A stretch of DNA of 15,467 bases, taken from positions 1 to 15,467 of the forward strand of contig CAKPCU010000017.1 in NCBI GenBank assembly GCA_934148015.1, written 5' to 3'. The notes below the pieces were generated by a model. The model ran no database searches and was not told where the DNA came from. It worked only from the letters and a program-made list of their open reading frames with translations. The first letter of the stretch is position 1. Every line of letters starts with the position of its first letter. This document shows positions 6,560-13,933 of this stretch, piece after piece. The stretch comes from an uncultured Bacilli bacterium. GTDB lineage: Bacteria; Bacillota_I; Bacilli_A; RF39; UBA660. The position numbers and the translations under genes were made by a program.

Positions 6560-9500
6560 CTACTCAACGCTTTTAAGGGACTCTATCATATCTATCTTTT
6601 TTAATGCAAAATGAATTAATATACTTACAATAATAGTAAATAACATTACAAGAAGTGATGTTTTAATATAGCTGTAAAATTTAATATGATGTATAAATCT
6701 TACAACCTCAATTTCAACTGTATCTAGTATAACATTTGTTAAAAATATGCCAAAAACAAGACCAAATATTATGCCTAACAATGTTAAAATAATAGTTTCT
6801 TTAATTATGTAGTCATCTACTTCTTTATGAGTAAATCCTAATACTTTAAGAGTTGCAATTTCTCTTTTTCTTTCTGTTATATTAATATAAGATAAATTAT
6901 AAAGAACTACAAAGGATAATGTGCCAGATAAGAATATAAGTATTGCAACCACGTTATTTAATGATTTTAGCATGTTATTAACACCTTTAATAGTTTGATT
7001 AACTGACATAATACTCATTACATTATCATTTTTAAGTAATGCTGTGGATAACTTATTTTCATATTTTAAGTTATCTAATTTTAAATAAGAAATATTGCTT
7101 TCATATTTACCAATATTACTTTCATAAGTCTTTTTATTCATAAAAACATAATTACTTACATAATTTTCACAAACACCAGAAACTATAAATTTATAAGTCT
7201 TATTATCTGGATAAATAATTTCTATTTCATCACCTACTCTTTTTTTAGTAAGATCAGATAATTTATCAGATATTATTACTTTATTATCTTCTAAATATAA
7301 TTTCTTTTTACTCTTTACATCTTTTAAACTTATAATACCATCCATATCTTTTTCATTATCAGGTACAAATAAATTAACATCATATTTTCCTATTTTTGTA
7401 GTTAATGTCATATTAGAATCTAATCTTTTTATAATATGTTTACTATTCATTGTATCATCTAACTTTTCTTTAGAATTAGAACCGGTTAAATAAATTAATT
7501 CATCAAAGTTAAATACGTTTTTATACTGTTTTTCTGGTATTTCTAAGATAGAATCTTTAATACCAAATCCTGTTAACATAAGTGCCGTACATCCCATTAT
7601 TCCACCAATAGTCATAAACACTCTCTTTTTATATCTAAATAGATTTCTTGCTGTTATCTTATTTGAAAAATTAATATGATTCCATATGAAAGGAACTTTT
7701 TCTAACAATACTCTTTTACCACTTGAAGGAGCTTTTGGTCTCATTAAATCAGATGGTTTTTCTCTAACAACTTTTCTTATTGTTATAAGTGTTGTACCAC
7801 ATATACAAATAGTTGCAAGTATTATACCAACAATTACATTAGTAGGATTATAGTCATACTTAAATACTGGCACATCAAATAAGATTTTATATATGTTCCA
7901 TACAAACTTAGGAAGAAAGAAAAAGCCTAATAAAGATCCTAAAATACCACCAGATATAGTAGCTATACCAGAATATAATAAGTATTTTTTTCTAATATGT
8001 TTATTACTAAAACCAAGTGATTTAAATGTTCCAATAACTCCTCTATCATCTTCTACCATTCTAGACATAGAAATAAGACTTATAAGTATTGCTACCACAA
8101 AAAATATTGTAGGAAATACCTTTGATAAATTTGATACACTATTTCCATCGTCTATAAAGCTAGAATATCCACTATCATCTAGTCTTTCATAGGTATATAA
8201 AGTAGCTTTAGGAATACTACCTAATTTATCTATTGCTTCTTTAATAGAAGAGTCAAACATATTTTTACTTTCATAATATTCTTTTAGCTTTGAATTATAT
8301 AAACTTAAACTGCTATCATATCTTTTTATTCCTTCGTTATATGAATTCATTCCATTTTGATATCTATCATAGTAATTTAAATAAAGCATATACCCTTTGT
8401 CATATTCTTCTTTATAACTATTATACATTTCAAGTGATTTTTTATATTCTTCTTTTCCATTTCTTATTTCTTTTATACCACTTATTAGTTCTTCTATATC
8501 GCCACTATGTTCTTTAAAATAAGTTAAAGTATTAATAATTTCTTCATAATAAGGGGTATCAGGCGATATATCTTTAATTACTTTATCTATTACATCATTA
8601 TTTATAAAGTCTTTTATTTTATCTATATTTTCTTTATCAGATATATAGTTAATAGTATTTATTATATCATCATAGTAAGGAGTATCAGTTGGAACTAAAT
8701 TTATTAAATCATCTTTTTTAGTTTCACTTTTTATAAAGTCTTTAAACTTTTCTTCTAAACCTAAATCATATATGTTATTTATAGCATTTACTATTTCAAC
8801 ATATCCAGGTGTATCTGATGGAATACTATCTATTATATCACTTTTTGGAATACTAAAATCATTAAGATAATCTATAGCTTTTTCTATATCATCAAATGTA
8901 ATACCAATTACACTTAATTTGTCATTCATTTTATTTTCAGCATCTTCTAAAGTCTTAGAAGCATTATCTAATAAAATTTTATTATTGTCTAACTTATTTT
9001 TAGCATTAGATAATTTTATTTTATTATCATTTAAACTGATAAATGATTCATCTAACATCTTTTTAGTTGAATCTAGCCTTTCTTTAGCATCTATTAACTT
9101 TTGCTTGTTACTATCTAGTAATTTTTTAGCACTATCTAACTTTTCTTGCCCTTCTTTTTGCTTTTTATCTATTTCTTCTTTATATTTATTATAAATTTCA
9201 TTATATCTAAAGTCTTCACGTTCTTTTTTTATCTCTTTTATATTATTTAAAGTACTATTAATTAACTTATTATATTCTTTACTGTTGGTAAGATATTTTT
9301 TTGCACCAGTTGCAGTAACATATATTTCTGTATAATAATCTAAATTAAAATTGTCATTATTAACATAAGTATAGTAATTAATCTTTCCAGATCCTATTGT
9401 AGTATTACCACGACTAGTTGCACCTGTTTTGCTATTTATATAAAGAGGAGATTTTACGCTTCCTACAATTTTTAAGTTCTTTTCTTTAAATGAATCATCT

Positions 9501-9955
9501 TCTATGTTAATTGTATCCCCTATCTTAAGTTTTTCTCTTTCTAACATAGATTCTTCTACTATAATTTCATTATTATTAGTAGGCTTTTTACCATTTATTA
9601 TTTTAATTTTATTAACATTATCATTTATACCAATTACTTTTATTACAATTTCATCTTTATTTGTTTTTACAATTACATCTTTAGAATTAGAAAGGTAAAC
9701 ACCTTTAACATTTTCTATTTTTTCTAAAGCATCTTTATCATTTTTAGTAAGTCCTAGTGTAGATACAAGTTTTATATCATAGAAATTATTATCATCATAG
9801 TATTTATCTAGTGATGCCATCATATCAGGTGCTGACATTTTTATTCCAACAAAAACACCAACTCCTAACATACTCATTACTAAAAGTGATAAAAATCTCT
9901 TAAATGAGTGTTTTATTTCTCTTATGCTTGTAGTATTAATTCTATTCTTTCTCAT
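6560..9955 (-). CDS. Giant FtsX/MacB-type ABC transporter permease with coiled-coil ectodomain
   Basis: This protein of about 1131 residues is the membrane partner of the adjacent ATPase. A first span (SFKRFLSLLVMSMLGVGVFVGI, about 20-42) is followed by a MacB-like periplasmic-core region. A long coiled coil then runs from about 240 to 600, rich in LDSxKxxLxxA-type steps. After it come an FtsX three-span block (near 625-740, PTIFFVVAILISLISMSRMVEDDRG), a second extracytoplasmic domain, and a C-terminal FtsX block (GTLSFVVLYNLSYINITERKREIATLKVLGF). MacB-type systems move or transduce force to extracytoplasmic substrates such as lipids, peptides or wall enzymes; the substrate here is unknown. 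ATG at 9955 (MRKNR) lies two bases after the ATPase stop codon, with AGAGTGG as a weak ribosome binding site, implying coupling. The linker holds three repeats noted separately. Confidence 0.9.
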   Translation of the reverse strand: MRKNRINTTSIREIKHSFKRFLSLLVMSMLGVGVFVGIKMSAPDMMASLDKYYDDNNFYDIKLVSTLGLTKNDKDALEKIENVKGVYLSNSKDVIVKTNKDEIVIKVIGINDNVNKIKIINGKKPTNNNEIIVEESMLEREKLKIGDTINIEDDSFKEKNLKIVGSVKSPLYINSKTGATSRGNTTIGSGKINYYTYVNNDNFNLDYYTEIYVTATGAKKYLTNSKEYNKLINSTLNNIKEIKKEREDFRYNEIYNKYKEEIDKKQKEGQEKLDSAKKLLDSNKQKLIDAKERLDSTKKMLDESFISLNDNKIKLSNAKNKLDNNKILLDNASKTLEDAENKMNDKLSVIGITFDDIEKAIDYLNDFSIPKSDIIDSIPSDTPGYVEIVNAINNIYDLGLEEKFKDFIKSETKKDDLINLVPTDTPYYDDIINTINYISDKENIDKIKDFINNDVIDKVIKDISPDTPYYEEIINTLTYFKEHSGDIEELISGIKEIRNGKEEYKKSLEMYNSYKEEYDKGYMLYLNYYDRYQNGMNSYNEGIKRYDSSLSLYNSKLKEYYESKNMFDSSIKEAIDKLGSIPKATLYTYERLDDSGYSSFIDDGNSVSNLSKVFPTIFFVVAILISLISMSRMVEDDRGVIGTFKSLGFSNKHIRKKYLLYSGIATISGGILGSLLGFFFLPKFVWNIYKILFDVPVFKYDYNPTNVIVGIILATICICGTTLITIRKVVREKPSDLMRPKAPSSGKRVLLEKVPFIWNHINFSNKITARNLFRYKKRVFMTIGGIMGCTALMLTGFGIKDSILEIPEKQYKNVFNFDELIYLTGSNSKEKLDDTMNSKHIIKRLDSNMTLTTKIGKYDVNLFVPDNEKDMDGIISLKDVKSKKKLYLEDNKVIISDKLSDLTKKRVGDEIEIIYPDNKTYKFIVSGVCENYVSNYVFMNKKTYESNIGKYESNISYLKLDNLKYENKLSTALLKNDNVMSIMSVNQTIKGVNNMLKSLNNVVAILIFLSGTLSFVVLYNLSYINITERKREIATLKVLGFTHKEVDDYIIKETIILTLLGIIFGLVFGIFLTNVILDTVEIEVVRFIHHIKFYSYIKTSLLVMLFTIIVSILIHFALKKIDMIESLKSVE
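8508..8850 (-). repeat. Three degenerate protein repeats inside the permease ectodomain
   Basis: Within the coiled-coil region of the permease the pattern D-x-I-x-x-(I/V)-(P/S)-x-D-T-P-x-Y-x-(E/D)-I-(I/V)-N-(T/A)-(I/L) occurs three times in tandem. The copies are DIIDSIPSDTPGYVEIVNAI, DLINLVPTDTPYYDDIINTI and KVIKDISPDTPYYEEIINTL. Copies are spaced about 45-50 residues apart. Position bounds are approximate. Confidence 0.75.
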
Positions 9956-9957
9956 AA

Positions 9958-10659
9958 TTACCACTCTATCTCATCTATGCTAATTGGGTTTTTATTGATG
10001 ATAATATCACTTGCACTACCATTTTTAAATTTTATAATTTTATCTGCCATAGGTGCTATTGCAGAATTATGTGTGATAATTACTACTGTCATTTTTTCTT
10101 TTCTAGCTGTTTCTTCTAATAATTTAAGTATTTGTTTTCCTGTTTTATAGTCTAATGCACCAGTTGGTTCATCACAAAGAAGTAATTTAGGATTTTTAGC
10201 GATAGCTCTTGCGATTGCAACTCTTTGTTGTTCTCCACCTGATAGTCTTGATGGAAAATTATCCATTCTGTTAGATAGTCCAACTTTTCTTAATATTGTT
10301 TTTGGATTTAAGTGATCTGTACATAGCTGAACAGCAAGTTCAACATTTTCAAGTGCAGTTAAATTTTGTACTAGATTATAAAATTGAAATACAAAACCTA
10401 TATCATGTCTTCTATACATAATTAATTCTTTATCTTTATAATCAGTAATATTTTTACCATCTACAATAACTTTTCCTTCTGTTGCACTATCCATACCACC
10501 TAATATATTTAAACACGTTGTCTTACCAGCTCCTGATGGACCTAGTATTACAACTAATTGGCCTTTATCTATAGTAAATGATGCTTTATTCAAGGCTTTA
10601 ATTTTTGTTTCTCCTACATTGTATATTTTAGAGACATTTTTAAATTCTATATATGCCAT
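9958..10659 (-). CDS. MacB/LolD-family ABC transporter ATPase
   Basis: This 233-residue nucleotide-binding subunit powers the permease that follows. Walker A is GPSGAGKTT (40-48), the Q-loop is Gln92 in FQFYNLVQNLTALENV, the ABC signature is LSGGEQQRVAIARA (139-152), Walker B is LLLCDEPTGALD (159-170), and the switch His197 lies in ITHN. The pattern FVFQFYNL plus DEPTGALD is that of the MacB/LolD exporters rather than importers. ATG at 10659 (MAYIEF) is chosen because AGGTGGG (10668-10662) precedes it; an upstream in-frame GTG would overlap that site. It is the first gene of a two-gene operon and ends TAA-TT-ATG into the permease. Confidence 0.95.
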   Translation of the reverse strand: MAYIEFKNVSKIYNVGETKIKALNKASFTIDKGQLVVILGPSGAGKTTCLNILGGMDSATEGKVIVDGKNITDYKDKELIMYRRHDIGFVFQFYNLVQNLTALENVELAVQLCTDHLNPKTILRKVGLSNRMDNFPSRLSGGEQQRVAIARAIAKNPKLLLCDEPTGALDYKTGKQILKLLEETARKEKMTVVIITHNSAIAPMADKIIKFKNGSASDIIINKNPISIDEIEW

Positions 10660-10682
10660 AACCCACCTCACGTTAGTTAGTT

Positions 10683-10711
10683 ATTATACAACATAATATG
10701 AAAAAAATGAA
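10683..10711 (-). promoter_or_regulatory. Promoter of the ABC exporter operon
   Basis: TATAAT (10688-10683) lies about 15 bases upstream of the ribosome binding site, with a weak -35 TTCATT (10711-10706) at 17-base spacing. A CTAACTAACG stretch follows the -10 and could be part of the leader. Confidence 0.5.
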
Positions 10712-10735
10712 CTAAAATTTATTAATAACAAATAA

Positions 10736-10768
10736 AATAGATAGATTCTTATTTTAAATCTACCTATT
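10736..10768 (-). terminator. Terminator overlapping the last codons of the TspO gene
   Basis: On the minus strand AATAGGTAGATT pairs with AATCTATCTATT (one G-U) around a 9-base AT loop, followed by TTATTT. The left arm contains the final codons and the TAG stop of the TspO gene, so translation to the end would run into the hairpin. Confidence 0.78.
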
Positions 10769-11224
10769 AAGTAAATATATTCCAAAATTTAAATATCCAG
10801 CAAATATTACCCATATTAAATATGGCAAAAGAAGGTATAATGTAACTTTTTTAATTTTATAAAATATATATATCATAATTATAATGAGTACTAATAATAA
10901 AAGAAGCCAAATAAATGCAAACAAATATAATTTAAATCCAAAGAAAATAAGAGTCCAAATTGAATTTACTATTAACTGTGCAGCATAGATTTTTATAGCT
11001 TTATCTTTATTTATATTATTTGTATTAGTTATTATGTATAATGCTATGGACATTAAAAGATATAATACACTCCATACTATGGGAAAAACAATAGAAGGAA
11101 CATTTATAGGTTTTTGTAATGACTTATAAATATCTGTATTCTTCATTATTATAAAACTAAATAGGCTACCTATAACAAACGTTATTATAATTATTGTAAT
11201 TAGTTTTTTAAAGTTTATTTTCAC
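10760..11224 (-). CDS. TspO/MBR family (translocator-like) membrane protein
   Basis: This 154-residue protein has five hydrophobic helices, the TspO/mitochondrial benzodiazepine receptor fold. Conserved points are PxxxFPIVWSVLYLLMSIALY (about 43-63), QLIVNSIWTLIFFG (83-96), and the C-terminal LLLPYLIWVIFAGYLNFGIYLLN (132-153), which matches the family's PYLxWxxFAxxLN signature. The usual TspO Trp and Tyr positions lining the tetrapyrrole/sterol pocket are present. TspO proteins bind porphyrins and act in stress or tetrapyrrole handling, without an agreed reaction. The start is GTG at 11224, after GGGTGAT at 5 bases. It lies 45 bases downstream of the MTAN-like gene with no terminator between, so the two are probably one transcript. 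Confidence 0.9.
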   Translation of the reverse strand: MKINFKKLITIIIITFVIGSLFSFIIMKNTDIYKSLQKPINVPSIVFPIVWSVLYLLMSIALYIITNTNNINKDKAIKIYAAQLIVNSIWTLIFFGFKLYLFAFIWLLLLLVLIIIMIYIFYKIKKVTLYLLLPYLIWVIFAGYLNFGIYLLNR

Positions 11225-11269
11225 TTATTATCACCCATTAATATTATACTTATTTATAATAATTATATA

Positions 11270-11959
11270 CTAACTATAATATTCATTAATAAACTTATAT
11301 GCTATTTTTTGACATATGCTAATAGCTTCTTCTTCATATGTATTGTATAGTTTAACAGCATTAAAATTAGCATAACTTGAAACAATACATATACCAACGT
11401 ATGGAATATTATTTAAATATGCAATTTGACCAATAGTTCCAGAACAATCATCTATACTACTGGCATTATAACAAGTTTTTATGCTTCTAGCTAAATTATT
11501 ATTGCTTACAAACATATCAGCAGATGCTATTAAATCAGTATTATAATTTATGTTATATTTTTTGCATATTTCCCTCATGCACTCATTTAAATCATGATTT
11601 GTTAAAAATTCTTCGTTTTTCATGTATGGCAACATACCAGACTTTATGCCAAGTGGACAATAATCTATGTCATATTGAACAGAAGCCTTATATATTACCA
11701 CACTTAATATATCAAGATTATTATTTATACTTTGACAAGTACCAATATATGTAATTACACTTATTTTATATTTATTTATTATGTAACTTAACGCAGATGA
11801 TACATTAACCTTTCCATAATTTGTTGTTGCTATTAAAAAATTATGATCCATATAAGTACAGTTATAAATATTTATATTCTTAACTGTCTCCTTGGTATTA
11901 TTTATTTTTTCTAATAAATTATTTATGTACCTATCTTCTTTTGCAACTATAAGTAGCAT
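11270..11959 (-). CDS. MTA/SAH nucleosidase-like protein, probably catalytically dead
   Basis: This 229-residue protein belongs to the nucleoside phosphorylase/MTAN fold. A strand-helix start is MLLIVAKEDRYINNLL. IGTCQSINNNLDILSVV (72-88) aligns with the family's GSAGGL...GD(I/V)VV region. VQYDIDYCPLGIKSGMLP (94-111) matches the QYHDVDVTAFGYxxGQxPG segment, then LIASADMFVSN (143-153) and NNIPYVGICIVSSYAN (183-198). Aligned by eye to E. coli MTAN, the three key residues are changed: Glu12 to Arg10, Glu174 to Cys172, and the general acid Asp197 to Ser195. The usual reaction, removing adenine from MTA or SAH, therefore looks impossible. The nucleobase-packing Phe is kept. A nucleotide-sensing or binding role is one option. 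ATG 11959 follows GGGAGTG. It leads the tspO transcript and diverges from the LysM gene across 79 bases. Confidence 0.78.
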   Translation of the reverse strand: MLLIVAKEDRYINNLLEKINNTKETVKNINIYNCTYMDHNFLIATTNYGKVNVSSALSYIINKYKISVITYIGTCQSINNNLDILSVVIYKASVQYDIDYCPLGIKSGMLPYMKNEEFLTNHDLNECMREICKKYNINYNTDLIASADMFVSNNNLARSIKTCYNASSIDDCSGTIGQIAYLNNIPYVGICIVSSYANFNAVKLYNTYEEEAISICQKIAYKFINEYYS

Positions 11960-11986
11960 TTAATCACTCCCTTAATATATTTATAT

Positions 11987-12015
11987 TTGTTTTATTTAGA
12001 AAATATTTTCATAAT
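11987..12015 (+). promoter_or_regulatory. Promoter for the LysM pseudo-amidase gene
   Basis: TTGTTT (11987-11992), a 17-base spacer and CATAAT (12010-12015) precede AAGGGAGG (12025-12032) and ATG 12039. It is a moderate match in the 79-base divergent gap. Confidence 0.5.
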
Positions 12016-12038
12016 ATTTTAAAGAAGGGAGGCATATT

Positions 12039-13205
12039 ATGGCCTATAAAGTTGCTATAGATTCTTCTAATAAAAGGTTAGATGATGAAGATTATACTTT
12101 GTTAATATCAAAATATATAAGTGAAAGGCTAGGTACTCTTGGTATAGATAATTTTTTAGTAAGAAGTAATTCTAATGATTTAACTGATGAAGAAAGAGTA
12201 AATATTATTAAAAATAAATATGGAAATGGTAATAATATTATAGTAATTTCTAATAGATTAGATAGTGGCAGTATAAGTTCTCCAGAAATAGTTTATGCTC
12301 TTAGAAATAATAGCAGACTATCTTCTAGTCTTGCTAATAATTTAAGTAATATAGGACTTGAAATTAGCAAATACTATCAATTAAGAAATCCTAGTAATAC
12401 TGCTCTTGATGATGACTATTTAATAAATAATACTAAAAATAATCAAACTTTATTAATTTATTTAGGCAATGAAAATAGTAATGATGATATTAGCTTTATA
12501 AAAAATAATTATGAAAAAATTGGGGAAGCTATAGTTAAATCTATTGCTAATTATGCTGGTGTAAGTTATTATCCTATAGATGATAATTATTATGTTGTGC
12601 AAAAAGGGGATAGTCTGTGGTCTATTTCTAGTAAACTTGGTGTTAGCGTAAGTGATATAAAGAAAAGTAATAATTTATCTTCTAATAACTTATCTATTGG
12701 GCAAGTACTTATAATTCCAAGTAAGAAAAGTGATGATGAAGAAAGTAAAGCAGATGAAAATGTATACGTGGTTAAAAAAGGGGATAGTTTGTGGCTTATT
12801 GCAAAAAATTATAATACTAGTGTTGATGAAATAAAAAGACTAAATAACCTATCATCTAATACTTTATCCATTGGGCAAAAGTTAAAAATACCAAATGCAA
12901 TTACATCAAATGAGATAACTTATACTGTAAAAAAAGGAGATAGCTTATGGCTTATTGCAAACAGGTATGATACTACGGTAAATGCTATAAAAGATAAGAA
13001 TGGACTTACTAGTAACAATTTATCTATTGGACAGATACTAAAAATCCCATCAACCACAAACTATATAACCTATACTGTTAAAAAAGGCGATAGTTTATGG
13101 CTAATTGCAAAAAAATATAATACCAGTGTAAATGATATAAAAAAACTAAATAGTCTTAGTAGTAATAACCTTTCTATTGATCAAAAACTTATAATACCTG
13201 GATAG
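12039..13205 (+). CDS. Amidase_3-like protein lacking catalytic residues, with four LysM domains
   Basis: Residues 1-178 follow the N-acetylmuramoyl-L-alanine amidase (Amidase_3) fold. In active members the first strand reads DPGHGG; here it is DSSNKR (8-13), so the zinc His is Asn11. The later SNH motif is SNR (71-73), replacing the second His with Arg73. The C-terminal catalytic Glu of an IEYAF-type motif is Ile140 (LLIYLG). Surrounding landmarks remain, including PEIVYALRN (82-90) and EKIGEAIVKSIANYAGV (159-175), and they line up with the neighbouring truncated amidase. Four LysM domains (about 184-228, 242-286, 295-338, 342-387) each have (Q/K)KGDSLW and end in (K/I)IP; these bind GlcNAc-containing glycan. 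There is no signal peptide. Strong ribosome binding site AAGGGAGG. Probably a wall-binding non-enzyme. Confidence 0.85.
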   Translation: MAYKVAIDSSNKRLDDEDYTLLISKYISERLGTLGIDNFLVRSNSNDLTDEERVNIIKNKYGNGNNIIVISNRLDSGSISSPEIVYALRNNSRLSSSLANNLSNIGLEISKYYQLRNPSNTALDDDYLINNTKNNQTLLIYLGNENSNDDISFIKNNYEKIGEAIVKSIANYAGVSYYPIDDNYYVVQKGDSLWSISSKLGVSVSDIKKSNNLSSNNLSIGQVLIIPSKKSDDEESKADENVYVVKKGDSLWLIAKNYNTSVDEIKRLNNLSSNTLSIGQKLKIPNAITSNEITYTVKKGDSLWLIANRYDTTVNAIKDKNGLTSNNLSIGQILKIPSTTNYITYTVKKGDSLWLIAKKYNTSVNDIKKLNSLSSNNLSIDQKLIIPG

Positions 13206-13253
13206 TTTATTTAGTTATATTTTTATGTTATTATATTATCATGAGGTGATTAG

Positions 13254-13439
13254 ATGACTTTTGATAATCAGGTTAAAAAGGCCAAAGAAGAAAAATTAAA
13301 AATGAGAATTACAAGGGATATTGTTTTTATAGTTTTAGGAATAATTTTTTTAGCACTATCTTTTGTGTTTTCTATTAAAAAAAATAGTAGTAATGAAAAT
13401 GAGAAAAATAAAATAACTACAACAATAAATCAAAAATAA
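13254..13439 (+). CDS. Small single-span membrane protein
   Basis: This 61-residue protein has a charged Lys-rich N terminus (1-22), one hydrophobic helix (about 23-41, IVFIVLGIIFLALSFVFSI) and a hydrophilic Asn/Lys/Thr tail. By the positive-inside rule both flanks are basic, so topology is unclear. ATG follows GAGGTGAT by 4 bases, a strong site, which supports real translation. It lies 48 bases after the LysM gene and 40 before the wall hydrolase, all same strand with no terminator, so the three are likely co-transcribed. Size and position resemble small holin-like or scaffold proteins, but no family is recognised. Confidence 0.72.
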   Translation: MTFDNQVKKAKEEKLKMRITRDIVFIVLGIIFLALSFVFSIKKNSSNENEKNKITTTINQK

Positions 13440-13479
13440 TTTTTTATATTAATCATATAATTATATTGGTGAATATTAT

Positions 13480-13905
13480 ATGATTGTTAAATATACAACT
13501 AAAGAGCTTGATTTATTGGCAAGACTAATGAGAGCTGAGGCGCTTGGAGAAGGAAATCTTGGTATGCTTATGGTAGGTAATGTTGGTGTAAATAGAGTTA
13601 TTGCAAGCTGTCTTGATTTTACAAATACTAGAAGCATATATGATATGATTTATCAATCTCCTGGTGGTTTTTCTGGAATAAATAGCCAGTTATTTCAAAC
13701 TAGTGCAACTACTCTTGAGAAAAACTTAGCTAAAAGAGTTATTAGGGGTGAATACTTTCATCCTGCTACTAATGCTTTGTGGTTTTATGCTCCAAAAAGT
13801 GGTGAGACTTGCAAAACAACTTGGTTTAATCAAGCTAATTCAGGTAAATATAAAAATCATTGTTTTTATGAACCTGCTAAAGGAGTATGTAAAGAATTGC
13901 ACTAA
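13480..13905 (+). CDS. SleB/CwlJ-type cell wall hydrolase (Hydrolase_2)
   Basis: This 141-residue protein is essentially one Hydrolase_2 domain. The start ELDLLARLMRAEALGEGNLGMLMVGNVGVNRV (9-40) contains the conserved catalytic-type Glu in RAEALGE. It is followed by SIYDMIYQSPGGFSGI (52-67), ATNALWFYAPKSGE (96-109) and a terminal HCFYEPAKG. Family members (SleB, CwlJ) cleave peptidoglycan glycan strands as lytic transglycosylases, best known in spore cortex breakdown; homologues also occur outside spores. There is no signal peptide or LysM/SPOR attachment domain, so how it reaches the wall is unclear. ATG 13480 follows GGTGA. Last gene of a plus-strand run beginning at 12039; it ends at a bidirectional terminator. 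Confidence 0.9.
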   Translation: MIVKYTTKELDLLARLMRAEALGEGNLGMLMVGNVGVNRVIASCLDFTNTRSIYDMIYQSPGGFSGINSQLFQTSATTLEKNLAKRVIRGEYFHPATNALWFYAPKSGETCKTTWFNQANSGKYKNHCFYEPAKGVCKELH

Positions 13906-13933
13906 AAAACTTATCTTGTTGATAAGTTTTTTT
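13904..13933. terminator. Bidirectional intrinsic terminator
   Basis: AAAAAACTTATC and GATAAGTTTTTTT form a 12-bp stem around TTGTT. It ends the hydrolase gene (TAA at 13903-13905) and, read the other way, the amidase remnant whose TAA occupies 13934-13932. Confidence 0.92.

Noticed and set aside
6560..9955. Several plus-strand open frames of 60-100 codons within the permease gene
   Set aside because: They are antisense to a clearly conserved ABC permease, lack ribosome binding sites and have low-complexity Leu/Ser/Phe composition typical of reverse-strand AT-rich coding DNA.
12590..13200. Repeated GGGGATAGTTTGTGGCTTATTGCAA-like DNA resembling a repeat array
   Set aside because: The repeats are the in-frame LysM codons (KKGDSLWLIA) with divergent intervening coding sequence, not a CRISPR array.
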